A stretch of DNA of 64,000 nucleotides from Actibacterium pelagium (GTDB lineage: Bacteria > Pseudomonadota > Alphaproteobacteria > Rhodobacterales > Rhodobacteraceae), in the NCBI RefSeq assembly GCF_002285415.1, contig NZ_NSBU01000004.1, positions 310,001 through 374,000 of the forward strand, in the 5' to 3' direction. Below, one piece after another: positions 17,672 through 26,829 of the stretch. Position numbers and translations under genes: made by a program. The notes under the pieces were generated by a model that saw only the letters and a program-made list of their open reading frames with translations, had not been told where the DNA came from and did not search any database. The number at the start of each line of letters is the position of its first letter. Position 1 is the first letter of the stretch.

Positions 17672-18580
17672 CTAGCGATGCGCCCCCATATGCACCTCGC
17701 CCCGCGCTTTGGCCAAGGCAATCTGTTTCTGACGCTCGCGGAACCGTTCACGGTCGGCTTCCGTGTGCTCGTCGATGCACTGGTGGCACGAGACACCCTC
17801 TTCGTACTCGGCACGCTGCTTGTCTTCGGGCAGGATCGGGCGGCGGCAGGCGCGGCACAGCTGGTGCGGACCTTCGACAAGGCCGTGACCGACCGAGACA
17901 CGCTCGTCGAACACGAAACAGTCGCCGTTCCACAGGCTTTGGTCCTGAGGCACCTCTTCCAGGTACTTCAGGATGCCGCCTTGCAGGTGGTAAACCTCAT
18001 CCAAACCCTGACCCATCAGGAAGTTGGTCGATTTCTCACACCGGATACCGCCAGTGCAGAACATGGCGATACGCTTGTTGTGAAAGCGGTCCTTGTTCTT
18101 CTCCCACCACTCCGGGAACTCGCGGAAGGTGGTGGTTTCGGGATCAACAGCGCCCTCAAACGTGCCGATTGCGACCTCATAGTCGTTGCGGGTGTCGATC
18201 ACCGCGACATCGGGGGCTGAGATCAGCTCGTTCCAGTCCTGCGGTTCGACGTAATGGCCCACCTTTGCCAGCGGATCGACATCCGGCTGGCCCATGGTCA
18301 CGATCTCTTTCTTCAGCTTCACCTTCATCCGTGCGAAGGGCGGGTGATCGCTGCCACTTTCTTTCCAGATCAGGTCTGCGCAACCCGGCAAGGATTTGAC
18401 ATAGGCAATGACCTTGTCGATCCCGGCGCGGCTGCCTGCGATGGTGCCGTTGATGCCTTCGCGGGCCAACAGCAGGGACCCGGTTGTGCCCGCATTTGCG
18501 CAGACAGCCTCCAGCGGCGCCTTCATGGCGGCGGGGTCATCGAATCGAGAGAAGTGGTAGAGAGCAGCAATAGTGTACAT
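17672..18580 (-). CDS. trhO: tRNA uridine(34) hydroxylase, rhodanese family
   Basis: Oxygen-dependent hydroxylase that starts 5-hydroxyuridine formation at tRNA position 34. The 302-residue protein has an N-terminal ferredoxin-like domain (residues 1-100, [15 protein letters not shown]), a rhodanese domain with active-site loop [10 protein letters not shown] (Cys175, Cys181), and a C-terminal cysteine cluster (LCRAC ... SCHQC) typical of the long TrhO/YceA family. Divergent from pncA with a 101-nt gap. The very C terminus is Arg/Lys-rich. Confidence 0.92.
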   Translation of the reverse strand: MYTIAALYHFSRFDDPAAMKAPLEAVCANAGTTGSLLLAREGINGTIAGSRAGIDKVIAYVKSLPGCADLIWKESGSDHPPFARMKVKLKKEIVTMGQPDVDPLAKVGHYVEPQDWNELISAPDVAVIDTRNDYEVAIGTFEGAVDPETTTFREFPEWWEKNKDRFHNKRIAMFCTGGIRCEKSTNFLMGQGLDEVYHLQGGILKYLEEVPQDQSLWNGDCFVFDERVSVGHGLVEGPHQLCRACRRPILPEDKQRAEYEEGVSCHQCIDEHTEADRERFRERQKQIALAKARGEVHMGAHR

Positions 18581-18681
18581 GGGCGCGTCCTTTACGCTCT
18601 TATTGCCCTTATCCGCAAGGGGTCGGCATTGACGCAGGTCAAGCTGCGGGTAAGGTCAGATCAACAAAGACGAGGCCCCAA

Positions 18682-19287
18682 ATGCGCGACACCAACGAAG
18701 CCGTGATTGTCATCGACGTCCAGAACGATTTCTGCCCCGGCGGAGCGCTGGCCGTCGAAGGCGGGGATCTGATCGTCCCCGGCATCAATGCCCTGATGTC
18801 AGAGTTCAGCGCCGTGATCCTGACGCAGGACTGGCACCCCGGCGATCATTCGTCCTTCGCCTCGCAACATGATGGGCTGAACCCGTTTGAGTTGACCCAG
18901 ATGCCTTACGGCCCCCAAGTCCTGTGGCCCGACCACTGTGTGCAAGGCACCGATGGTGCGGCGTTTCATTCGGACCTGACCACAGACCGCGCTGATCTGG
19001 TAATCCGCAAGGGTTTCCGGCCTGCCATCGACAGCTATTCCGCCTTTTTCGAGAACGACCAGACCACCCCCACCGGGCTGGAAGGCTACCTGCGGACCCG
19101 CGGCCTGACGAAGCTGACGATGGTCGGCCTCGCAACAGACTTCTGCGTGAACTATTCGGCGGTGGACGCGGCAAAACTGGGGTTTGAGGTCACCGTGATC
19201 GAAGACCTCTGTCGCGCGATTGATCTGGACGGGTCGCTGGCAGCCGCCACCGAAGCAATGCAAACCGCAGGGGTCGTCATCGACTGA
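18682..19287 (+). CDS. pncA: Nicotinamidase
   Basis: Hydrolyses nicotinamide to nicotinate for NAD salvage. 201 residues of the isochorismatase-like fold: catalytic Asp in VIDVQNDFCPGGAL, metal ligands in TQDWHPGDHSSF, the lysine of RKGF, and the catalytic cysteine in GLATDFCVNYSAVDA. GAGG precedes the ATG. pncB, which uses the product, begins 60 nt downstream, so the two likely form an operon. Confidence 0.95.
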   Translation: MRDTNEAVIVIDVQNDFCPGGALAVEGGDLIVPGINALMSEFSAVILTQDWHPGDHSSFASQHDGLNPFELTQMPYGPQVLWPDHCVQGTDGAAFHSDLTTDRADLVIRKGFRPAIDSYSAFFENDQTTPTGLEGYLRTRGLTKLTMVGLATDFCVNYSAVDAAKLGFEVTVIEDLCRAIDLDGSLAAATEAMQTAGVVID

Positions 19288-19347
19288 ACCTTTCACCTTC
19301 GCCGCCAATGGCTTATCAAGACAGGGAACACATCAGGAGGCCCGCCC

Positions 19348-20640
19348 GTGGTCGATATCGCCACCCGCGTCTATAACCACAAATGGAAGATTGATCCGAT
19401 TGTCCGGTCCCTGATCGACACGGATTTCTACAAGCTTCTGATGTGCCAGTCGGTGTTTCGTCACAAGCCCGACACGCAGGTCACCTTTAGCCTGATCAAC
19501 CGCACCAAATCCATCCGCCTGGCCGAGCTGATCGACGAAGGCGAATTGCGCGAGCAACTGGATCATGTCCGCAGCCTGTCACTGACCCGTGGCGAAAGCA
19601 CTTGGATGCGCGGCAACACCTTCTACGGCAAGCGCCAGATGTTCACGCCCGAGTTTATGGACTGGTTCGAGAAGCTGCGCCTACCGCCCTATCACCTTGA
19701 ACAACGCGACGGACAATACGAGCTGACTTTCGAAGGCAGCTGGCCCGAGGTGATGCTTTGGGAAATCCCGGCGCTGTCGGTGCTGATGGAGCTGCGTTCT
19801 CGTGCTGTGCTTCGGACCATGGACAAATTCGAGCTGCAGGTTCTTTACGCCCGCGCGATGACCAAGCTGTGGGAAAAGGTCGAGCACTTACGCCAGATCC
19901 CCGATCTGCGGATTGCTGATTTCGGCACCCGGCGTCGACATTCCTTCCTGTGGCAGGACTGGTGCGTGCAGGCGATGGGCGAGGGGTTGGGCGAGAAATT
20001 CGTCGGCACCTCGAACTGCCTGATCGCCAAAAGCCGCGATCTTGAGGCGATCGGCACCAACGCCCATGAACTGCCGATGGTCTATGCTGCTCTGGCCGAA
20101 GACGACGCGGCCTTGGCAAAGGCCCCCTATGACGTGCTGTCGGACTGGCAAGAGGAACACGACGGCAACCTGCGGATCATCCTGCCCGACACCTATGGGA
20201 CCGAAGGCTTCCTGCGGAATGCTCCTGACTGGCTGACCAGCTGGACCGGTATCCGCATCGACAGCGGCGACCCCGCCGAGGGCGCCGAATCCGCGATCCG
20301 CTGGTGGCAGGACCGGGGCGAGGACCCGACAAAGAAGCTGGTCATCTTCTCGGATGGTCTGGATGAAGCAAAGATTACCGAACTGTCCAAACAGTTCCGG
20401 GGCCGCGTACGCGTTTCCTTTGGCTGGGGCACGCTGCTGACCAATGATTTCCGTGGGTTGGTCGAAGGTGACCGGCTGGCACCGTTTTCTTTGGTCTGCA
20501 AAGCGGTGGCCGCCAATGGCAGGCCCACGGTGAAGCTGTCCGACAACCCGTTGAAGGCGATGGGTCCAGCCGAACAGGTTGAACGCTATAAGCGCGTGTT
20601 TGGGGTAGGGGAACAGGCCGAATTCGCGCTGGAGGTCTAA
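19348..20640 (+). CDS. pncB: Nicotinate phosphoribosyltransferase
   Basis: Converts nicotinate and PRPP to nicotinate mononucleotide, the committed step of NAD salvage. 430 residues beginning with DTDFYKLLMCQSVF, then FGTRRRHSF (phosphate-binding region with the active-site histidine), GTSNCLIAK, TYGTEG and GIRIDSGDP. The GTG start follows a perfect AGGAGG; pncA is immediately upstream. The stop lies in a 14-bp palindrome CTAAGGCGCCTTAG (20637-20650). Confidence 0.95.
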   Translation: MVDIATRVYNHKWKIDPIVRSLIDTDFYKLLMCQSVFRHKPDTQVTFSLINRTKSIRLAELIDEGELREQLDHVRSLSLTRGESTWMRGNTFYGKRQMFTPEFMDWFEKLRLPPYHLEQRDGQYELTFEGSWPEVMLWEIPALSVLMELRSRAVLRTMDKFELQVLYARAMTKLWEKVEHLRQIPDLRIADFGTRRRHSFLWQDWCVQAMGEGLGEKFVGTSNCLIAKSRDLEAIGTNAHELPMVYAALAEDDAALAKAPYDVLSDWQEEHDGNLRIILPDTYGTEGFLRNAPDWLTSWTGIRIDSGDPAEGAESAIRWWQDRGEDPTKKLVIFSDGLDEAKITELSKQFRGRVRVSFGWGTLLTNDFRGLVEGDRLAPFSLVCKAVAANGRPTVKLSDNPLKAMGPAEQVERYKRVFGVGEQAEFALEV

Positions 20641-20700
20641 GGCGCCTTAGCCCTTTTCATTGATTCCGAAATCCCCACAACCCCCACGCTTGAGCAAATC

Positions 20701-20719
20701 TGTCTCTATAAGAGAGACA
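20701..20719. promoter_or_regulatory. Perfect inverted repeat upstream of the RTX gene
   Basis: TGTCTCT-ATAAG-AGAGACA is a perfect 7-bp inverted repeat with a 5-nt spacer in the AT-richer 235-nt gap between pncB and the RTX gene. It has operator-like geometry and no T-run, so a protein-binding site is more likely than a terminator. Confidence 0.4.
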
Positions 20720-20875
20720 ATTCGGGCATCTCGGGGGAATTAACGGGTATTGGACGGGGAATTCGCCGTAATTTTGCTTAAATTTCTAATTTTTCCAGCA
20801 ATGTGCTAATCTCCACATCTGAAATTTATTTGAATACGAGTAATAAACGCGACCCTTTTCGAAAAGGAGCCTGTC

Positions 20876-22276
20876 ATGCCTCCACCCCCCGGAAAAGGCG
20901 GCGGCAACAATAACGCCGCGCCCATTATCAATGGTACCGAAAACGCCGATCTAATTGATCCAACCGGTGCGGGTGCCTTCACGACAAGTGCTGACAGCGA
21001 AGAAATCTTCGGCTTCGGCGGCGATGACATCATAGACGGCGGCGCCGGAAACGACACGATCGACGCGGGCGGCGGCGGCGACACCGTTTTCGACAGTGAC
21101 GGCGATGACAGCGTCTTTGGAGGCACCGGTGACGACCAGTTTTACGACGGGGCCGGAAGCGACACCTACAACGGCGGCGACGGGTTTGATTACATTTTCT
21201 TTGAGGGGCTCGAAAGCAACTATCAGGTCGACGAAGTGTTCGAAACTGTCGGCAAAGGCCGCAACAAGACAGAGGTTCTTGTTGGCTACGAAGTTACCGA
21301 CCTGACCACCGGCGACGTTAATTCGGTGATGAACGTCGAAACCATCATCTTCCTTCAAACCCCGACAGGCGACACGATCATCACCGGCAGCGACTTTGCC
21401 TTTGTGCAGTTTGATCAGGACGCGACGGTGGATGTGCTGGCCAATGACTATATCGAAGGGCAGGATCCCGGTCTGGGTCTGTCGGTCTCGGGCATTCTGG
21501 ATGCCGACGTCGATCTGGACGGTGACGGGGTCAGCGATGCGCTTGACCTGATCCCAGACGACGCCACGCTGACCGATTTTCAGGACCCCGGCGGGGTACA
21601 GTTGAACGATGGAACCTTCCTGTATCTGAACCCAGACGACACGATTACGTGGGACCTGAACGGAGTCTATGATACAGATCCGGGCACTGGTGACCCGTCG
21701 CTGTTCCTTCTCTACGAGGCCAGCGATGGCAATGGCAACACCGCCCTTGGTAACCTGAGCATTGCGGTGACTTATCCAACCCCGCCGGGCGATATCACGT
21801 TCGAGAATATGGTCGGCATCTACGACGACTTCACCGCCGCACTACTATTTGGCTACAACATCTACCAAGACGGGCCAAATGGCGATTATTGGATTGCACA
21901 GGTTACCAACGCAGGTAACGCGATCGAATTTCGGGACGAAGGCAACACCAATTACGACTATGACAACGACGGCGATGATGAGTTCCGAGTCTGGACCGAA
22001 GGAAACGGCACAAGCCACGAGATGAACATAACCCACTCAGCTGGGCAACAATTCGATCTGGGCGGTATGACCTTTGTCGGACTGGATGCGGGAGAGACGG
22101 CGACGATTTCTTTCGCGGATGCCAGCGGCATCATCTGGGGCCAGACGACTGTCACGGAGGCAGACCTGAACCCCGACGGCTCTGTCGACATTATCGGTGC
22201 GACCAATGTCGATCAGTTCACGGTCGAAGCAAACGCAGGTGGTGAGTTCTACATCGACGACGTCTTCTTCGCGTAA
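20876..22276 (+). CDS. RTX calcium-binding protein with Ig-like domain, probably type I secreted
   Basis: 466 residues, very acidic, no signal peptide. Residues 25-100 carry RTX nonapeptides (FGFGGDDIIDGGAGNDTIDA and GGTGDDQFYDG). Residues about 175-300 include FDQDATVDVLANDY, a pattern of Ig/cadherin-like adhesin repeats, with Ca-binding DLDGDGVSD. The C-terminal 170 residues form a beta-rich domain ending GGEFYIDDVFFA. The N terminus is Gly/Pro/Asn-rich (MPPPPGKGGG). Good AAGGAG site before the ATG. No type I secretion genes are nearby, so secretion is inferred from the repeats. Substrate and role are unknown; adhesion or matrix function is possible. Confidence 0.8.
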   Translation: MPPPPGKGGGNNNAAPIINGTENADLIDPTGAGAFTTSADSEEIFGFGGDDIIDGGAGNDTIDAGGGGDTVFDSDGDDSVFGGTGDDQFYDGAGSDTYNGGDGFDYIFFEGLESNYQVDEVFETVGKGRNKTEVLVGYEVTDLTTGDVNSVMNVETIIFLQTPTGDTIITGSDFAFVQFDQDATVDVLANDYIEGQDPGLGLSVSGILDADVDLDGDGVSDALDLIPDDATLTDFQDPGGVQLNDGTFLYLNPDDTITWDLNGVYDTDPGTGDPSLFLLYEASDGNGNTALGNLSIAVTYPTPPGDITFENMVGIYDDFTAALLFGYNIYQDGPNGDYWIAQVTNAGNAIEFRDEGNTNYDYDNDGDDEFRVWTEGNGTSHEMNITHSAGQQFDLGGMTFVGLDAGETATISFADASGIIWGQTTVTEADLNPDGSVDIIGATNVDQFTVEANAGGEFYIDDVFFA

Positions 22277-22283
22277 ACCTTTG

Positions 22284-22838
22284 CTATTCGATCACGACAC
22301 CGGGCAGCCAGTGGCTGTCCGGGTCAGCCTCGTGCAGTATGTCTGCGGACAGGGGCCGAAAGTTGCCGGGAGCAGGAGGGGCGGACAGCGTATCCATGTC
22401 CAGTTCTCTCAGACTGCCAGTGATCCGGTCGCCCTCGATCACCAGATCATAATAGACCCCATTCCACATATTGATCCCGTATTCGGCGGCCCCTTTCCAG
22501 ATAAACAGTAGGTCGTATTCTAGGTCCGTCAGATCGCCTTCCGTGACCTCTCGCCGGATTTCATAGGGGTAGGGCACGAGGCACCAGTATTTCTGAGGCC
22601 CCTCCACACATTTGAACGGACGCATCGACAAGAAGTGGTGGGCAAATGGCGCCTGATCGAAAGTCAGACGATAACTGGTGACATCACCTGAGGGCTGAAA
22701 TTCCACCGATCCGATTGCGACTTTAGTACCATCTCCGGCAACCAGAGAAACAACTTTCGTTCCGCTCAAAGCATCTGAAAAAACAGGGCCTGAAAATAAG
22801 TGGCTGATAACAAAAGATAAAATTACATATTTTCGCAT
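22284..22838 (-). CDS. Secreted protein of unknown function
   Basis: 184 residues with a signal peptide (MRKYVILSFVISHLFSGPVFS). The rest is probably beta-rich, with two cysteines close together (FKCVEGPQKYWC) that could form a disulfide, and WKGAAEYGINMWNGVYYDLVIEG in the second half, quoted here as WKGAAEYG and MWNGVYYD. GAGG precedes the ATG. I do not recognise the family. It is convergent with the RTX gene (7-nt gap) and divergent from the alcohol dehydrogenase gene. Confidence 0.75.
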   Translation of the reverse strand: MRKYVILSFVISHLFSGPVFSDALSGTKVVSLVAGDGTKVAIGSVEFQPSGDVTSYRLTFDQAPFAHHFLSMRPFKCVEGPQKYWCLVPYPYEIRREVTEGDLTDLEYDLLFIWKGAAEYGINMWNGVYYDLVIEGDRITGSLRELDMDTLSAPPAPGNFRPLSADILHEADPDSHWLPGVVIE

Positions 22839-22904
22839 CTTCGACCTCCCTCGGCGGATTTCCGTTCGCGCCTCGAGACGATACGCGACTTCGCTAAGAC
22901 CTCC

Positions 22905-22919
22905 CTTACGACCTTTGTG
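22905..22919 (+). promoter_or_regulatory. TACGACC-type element upstream of the quinoprotein dehydrogenase gene
   Basis: TACGACCTTTGT (22907-22918) lies about 105 nt before the dehydrogenase ATG. The same 12 bases recur, in the same orientation relative to the gene, upstream of pqqA at 32261-32272. Candidate binding site for the LuxR-type regulator of this locus. Confidence 0.55.
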
Positions 22920-23020
22920 CAGTTTCGAGGCCCAAATCGCTTCCCGATAATGCCACTAGCCAATTTTCCGGCACGAGTCGGGATGTGGTGGGAGTGAGAC
23001 ACACACGAGGGAGGACCCCA

Positions 23021-24784
23021 ATGAACCGGTTTCTAACAACGGTTATCGCGGGCGTGATTGCGACAGGGACAGCCTATGCTGGCGTCACTGAAGATGACCT
23101 GAAAAACGACCAAACGATCACCACACAGGTGGTCACCAACGGGATGGGGCGCCACCTGCAGCGCTATAGCCCGCTGGACACGTTGAACAAGGACAACGTC
23201 AAAAACCTTGTCCCCGCATGGGCCTTCAGCCTTGGCGGCGAAAAGCAGCGCGGACAAGAGACCCAGCCGCTGATTTATGATGGTGTTATGTACATCACCG
23301 GGTCCTACTCGCGCCTTTATGCGATCGACGTGATGACCGGAGAAGAGCTTTGGCAGTACGACGCGCGCCTGCCCGAAGGCATCCTGCCCTGCTGTGATGT
23401 GATCAACCGCGGTGCGGCGATTTATGGCGACAACATCTATTTCGGCACTCTGGACGCACGTATCGTGGCCCTAGACCTGAAAACCGGTGACGTTGTCTGG
23501 CGTGACAAGATCGCGGACTACAAAGCGGGCTATTCCTATACCGCTGCCCCGCTGATCGTGGACGGACTGGTTGTCACCGGCAACTCGGGTGGTGAATTCG
23601 GCATCATTGGTGAAGTTCAGGCCCGCAACGCCGAAACCGGCGAGGTCGTCTGGACCCGTCCGGTGATCGAAGGACACATGGGTACGCTGAACGGCGAAGA
23701 GTCCACCATGACCGGCACGCTGAACGCGACATGGCCGGGTGACCTGTGGAAAACCGGTGGTGGCGCGACCTGGCTGGGTGGCTCTTATGACATCGACACC
23801 GACACGCTGGTCTTTGGCGCAGGTAACCCTGCCCCCTGGAACAGCTGGCTGCGTGACGCGGGCCAGAAGAACGACGGTTCGGGCGACAACCTTTACGCGG
23901 CAAGCCGCATCGGCATCGACCCCAAGACCGGCGAGATCAAATGGCACTTCCAGACCACCCCGCGCGAGGGCTGGGACTATGACGGTGTGAACGAAGTTGT
24001 TGCCTACAGCGATCGCGACGGCAACAAGCGATGGGCAACCGCCGACCGGAATGGCTATTTCTATGTTCTGAACCGTGAAGACGGTGCCTTCGTTTCGGCG
24101 ACCCCGTTCGTCAAGGACATCTCATGGGCCAATGGCATCGACGAAAACGGCCGCCCGATCTTCAATGAAGAGAACCGCCCGGGTGACCCCTCGGCCGCTG
24201 CCGATGGCAACAAGGGGGAAGTGATCTTTGCTTCGCCATCCTTCTTGGGTGGCAAGAACTGGATGCCGATGGCGTTTTCGCAGCGCACCGGCAACTTCTA
24301 TGTGCCGTCGAACGAATGGGGCATGGATATCTGGAACGAGCCGATCACCTACAAAAAAGGCGCGGCCTATCTGGGTGCGGGCTTTACCATCAAGCCGAAC
24401 TACGAAGATCATATTGGCTCTTTGAAAGCGATCGACCCTGACACAGGCGAGATCAAGTGGGAGTACAAGAACGATGCTCCGCTTTGGGGTGGCGTGATGA
24501 CCACGGCTGGTGGCCTGGTCTTCACCGGAACGCCCGAAGGCAAGTTCATCGCCTTTGACGACGAGACCGGCGAAGAGCTTTGGTCGTTCCAGACCGGCTC
24601 TGGAATCGTTGGCCAGCCTGTCACCTGGGAAGCCGACGGCGAGCAGTATGTCTCGATCGTGTCCGGCTGGGGTGGCGCTGTCCCGCTTTGGGGTGGTGAG
24701 GTCGCCAAGAAGGTGAACTACCTGAACCAGGGCGGTCTGGTCTGGACCTTCAAACTTCCGAAACAACTGGCATCTGCAAACTGA
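23021..24784 (+). CDS. PQQ-dependent alcohol dehydrogenase, ExaA/PedH type with lanthanide DYD motif
   Basis: Periplasmic quinoprotein that oxidises alcohols (ethanol and similar) to aldehydes and passes electrons to cytochrome c. 587 residues with signal peptide (to about residue 20, AYA), eight-bladed propeller tryptophan-docking repeats, the vicinal disulfide Cys124-Cys125 (PCCDVINRG), metal ligand Glu192 in GGEFG, and WDYDGVNE with Asp319 and Asp321. The second Asp marks rare-earth-dependent enzymes; calcium enzymes have Ala or Ser there. Segments such as [10 protein letters not shown] and WTFKLPKQL match the ethanol-type branch more than XoxF. The start with GAGG upstream is preferred over a longer frame. 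A terminator follows. Confidence 0.93.
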   Translation: MNRFLTTVIAGVIATGTAYAGVTEDDLKNDQTITTQVVTNGMGRHLQRYSPLDTLNKDNVKNLVPAWAFSLGGEKQRGQETQPLIYDGVMYITGSYSRLYAIDVMTGEELWQYDARLPEGILPCCDVINRGAAIYGDNIYFGTLDARIVALDLKTGDVVWRDKIADYKAGYSYTAAPLIVDGLVVTGNSGGEFGIIGEVQARNAETGEVVWTRPVIEGHMGTLNGEESTMTGTLNATWPGDLWKTGGGATWLGGSYDIDTDTLVFGAGNPAPWNSWLRDAGQKNDGSGDNLYAASRIGIDPKTGEIKWHFQTTPREGWDYDGVNEVVAYSDRDGNKRWATADRNGYFYVLNREDGAFVSATPFVKDISWANGIDENGRPIFNEENRPGDPSAAADGNKGEVIFASPSFLGGKNWMPMAFSQRTGNFYVPSNEWGMDIWNEPITYKKGAAYLGAGFTIKPNYEDHIGSLKAIDPDTGEIKWEYKNDAPLWGGVMTTAGGLVFTGTPEGKFIAFDDETGEELWSFQTGSGIVGQPVTWEADGEQYVSIVSGWGGAVPLWGGEVAKKVNYLNQGGLVWTFKLPKQLASAN

Positions 24785-24814
24785 TCTCCCCGATCCGAGA
24801 CTAGCCAGATGGAG

Positions 24815-24845
24815 CGCGCCCTGCATTGCGGGGCGCGTTTTCTTT
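24815..24845 (+). terminator. Rho-independent terminator of the dehydrogenase gene
   Basis: CGCGCCC and GGGCGCG pair in a 7-bp GC stem with a 9-nt loop, followed by TTTTCTTT, 30 nt after the stop. The dehydrogenase is therefore its own transcription unit, separate from the regulator genes downstream. Confidence 0.8.
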
Positions 24846-24852
24846 GTGCTTC

Positions 24853-24865
24853 CTACGACCTAAGG
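24853..24865 (+). promoter_or_regulatory. TACGACC-type element upstream of the LuxR regulator gene
   Basis: CTACGACCTAAGG lies 40 nt before the first possible start of the response regulator. It is nearly identical to the element before the Sel1-like gene at 41189-41202 (one extra C). If the regulator binds it, it controls its own gene. Confidence 0.5.
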
Positions 24866-24905
24866 CTTATTCTGAATCGGACTGCCGTTCTGGTAGACTA
24901 AAGTC

Positions 24906-25631
24906 ATGGAGTACAGGGCAATGACACCCGAAACGGGAACCGGAACTGGCGCAGTCGCCGTGAAGAGGCTGAAATCTGCGCTGATCATCGACGACCATCC
25001 GTTGTTTTGCGACGCGCTGTCGATGACCTTGCGCGCCGTGTCCAGCATTCAAGACATCAAAACGGCCTCTTGCCTGCAAGATGCCATGGATGAAATCGCA
25101 TCAGGGGCCCGCGTCGATCTGATCGTGCTAGACCTGAACCTGCCCGACGTCAGTGGGCTGGACGGGCTGGTTCGGCTAAACCGCGTAGCGATGGCGCCAA
25201 TTGTCGTGGTGTCGTCAATGGCCGACAACCGTATCATCAGCTCGGCCATTCACTCCGGCGCTTCTGGCTTTGTCCCCAAACACAGCCAGCGCGATGTGTT
25301 CAAAAGCGCAATCGACGCCTTGTCGGTTGGTGAAACTTTTATCCCCGAGGGCTTTCAACTGCTGGAAGACGCGGCTGCCTCCAGCCCGGATGAGGCGGCC
25401 ACGCGGTTGGCCTCGCTCACGAACCAACAAGCACGGATCTTGCAGTTGATCTGCGAAGGCAAACTGAACAAACAGATCGCCTATGACCTGTCGATTGCTG
25501 AAACCACGGTAAAGGCCCATGTCACTGCGATCATGCGCAAGCTTGGGGTCCAAAGCCGGACCCAGGCAGTGCTGTTGGCCAAGGAAACAAGTTTCACAAA
25601 CGTCTTGCGCGACAGCATCCCCCCCGCATAG
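24906..25631 (+). CDS. LuxR/NarL-type response regulator (ErbR/ExaE-like)
   Basis: 241-residue two-component regulator: receiver domain about 20-140 with the acidic pair in LIIDDHPLF and phospho-acceptor Asp in LIVLDLNLPD, conserved Lys in FVPKHS, and a C-terminal LuxR helix-turn-helix (about 165-225; LTNQQARILQLICEGKLNKQ, TVKAHVTAIMRKLGV). In Pseudomonas, similar regulators switch on exaA and pqq genes, which matches the position here between the dehydrogenase and a kinase. A second ATG at 24921 is an alternative start. A FIST protein and a hybrid kinase follow on the same strand. Confidence 0.9.
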   Translation: MEYRAMTPETGTGTGAVAVKRLKSALIIDDHPLFCDALSMTLRAVSSIQDIKTASCLQDAMDEIASGARVDLIVLDLNLPDVSGLDGLVRLNRVAMAPIVVVSSMADNRIISSAIHSGASGFVPKHSQRDVFKSAIDALSVGETFIPEGFQLLEDAAASSPDEAATRLASLTNQQARILQLICEGKLNKQIAYDLSIAETTVKAHVTAIMRKLGVQSRTQAVLLAKETSFTNVLRDSIPPA

Positions 25632-25660
25632 GCTGAATGCTGTTTTTGGGAGGAGACACG

Positions 25661-26827
25661 ATGGACCAGACCACCGGTCTGTCCAGTGTGCGGGCGCGTG
25701 CACCGCAGATTTTGCGCGCAGCCGTCGTTGACTGTGACACCGATCAACCAATCGCACAGCTGGCCGCCGAACTGGGGCCGGATCCGATGGCATTTGTTGC
25801 GCTGTTCCTGTCCCCCAACGCCGATTTACACACCTTGGCCGCTCAGACCACAACCGCCTTTGGCGAGGCCGCCGTCATGGGCTGCACCACCGCCGGAGAG
25901 ATCGCCGATACAGGCTATTCCGAAGGCAAGATCGTCGCCGTCGGCCTACCCGCGTCTCAGTTTTCGACGCGAATTCTGGTCGTCGAGGATCTGAAGAGTT
26001 TCAATGCCACCAAGTTGATTGATCGCATGATCCAAACCCGGCACGCGCTGAAAAAGCAGCGCCCTGAGTGGGACCATGAATTCAACTTCATGATGATCGA
26101 CGGCCTATCCACCCTTGAAGACCGCCTGACCTCGGAAATCGCGGCTGGCCTTGGGCCGGTGCCATTGTTCGGTGGATCAGCAGGGGATGGCGACCGCTTC
26201 GGCGAGACCTTTTTGTTGCATGACGGACAGGTGCTGACCAACGCGGCCTTGATCGCGCAGTTCCGAACCAATTGTCCGGTGCGTGTGTTCAAAACCGACC
26301 ACTTTGAACCGTCAGACCGACGCATGGTGGTGACCAAGGCCTCCCCTGACCGGCGGATCGTGCACGAGATCAACGCGGAACCCGCCGCCCGCGAATATGC
26401 GCGCCTTGTCGGCAAGGATCCCAATCAGCTTAGCCCCTTCACATTCGCCGCGCACCCGCTTGTGGTGCGCGTTGGTGGTCATCACCATGTTCGTGCGATT
26501 CAGCAGGTGGCCGAAAATGGCGATTTGATTTTCTTCTCTGCCATTGACGAAGGGCTTGTGCTGACGCTGGCCGAGACCAAAGACATGGTTGATCACCTTG
26601 AAACCGAACTGGCCGCTCTGTCGGCAGAGGTCCGCCCAGATGGTATCATCGCCTGTGATTGTATCCTGCGTCGGATCGAGGCCGAACAAAGCCAACTTAC
26701 CGGACAGCTGTCCAATATCATGGCACACAACAACGTGGTTGGCTTTTCAACCTACGGCGAACAGATCAATTCCATGCACGTGAACCAAACCCTGACCGGG
26801 GTGGCGATCTACCCTCCTGAAAGCTGA
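25661..26827 (+). CDS. FIST-domain sensory protein
   Basis: 388-residue cytoplasmic protein with the FIST N and C domains, thought to bind small ligands for signalling partners. Visible landmarks are FVALFLSPNAD, VMGCTTAGEIADTGY (the CTTAGEI signature), PLFGGSAGDG and, at the end, NNVVGFSTYGEQINSMHVNQ with the conserved GFSTYGE. Histidines in GGHHHVRA are notable. The start at 25661 has GGAGGAG upstream. The stop is 2 nt before the kinase gene, so the protein probably feeds a signal to that kinase. Confidence 0.9.
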   Translation: MDQTTGLSSVRARAPQILRAAVVDCDTDQPIAQLAAELGPDPMAFVALFLSPNADLHTLAAQTTTAFGEAAVMGCTTAGEIADTGYSEGKIVAVGLPASQFSTRILVVEDLKSFNATKLIDRMIQTRHALKKQRPEWDHEFNFMMIDGLSTLEDRLTSEIAAGLGPVPLFGGSAGDGDRFGETFLLHDGQVLTNAALIAQFRTNCPVRVFKTDHFEPSDRRMVVTKASPDRRIVHEINAEPAAREYARLVGKDPNQLSPFTFAAHPLVVRVGGHHHVRAIQQVAENGDLIFFSAIDEGLVLTLAETKDMVDHLETELAALSAEVRPDGIIACDCILRRIEAEQSQLTGQLSNIMAHNNVVGFSTYGEQINSMHVNQTLTGVAIYPPES

Positions 26828-26829
26828 TC

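Noticed and set aside
23021-24784. XoxF methanol dehydrogenase
   Set aside because: DYD is shared with XoxF, but conserved segments ([19 protein letters not shown]) and the neighbours (PedF-like c550, PedC-like permease) fit the ethanol-type branch.
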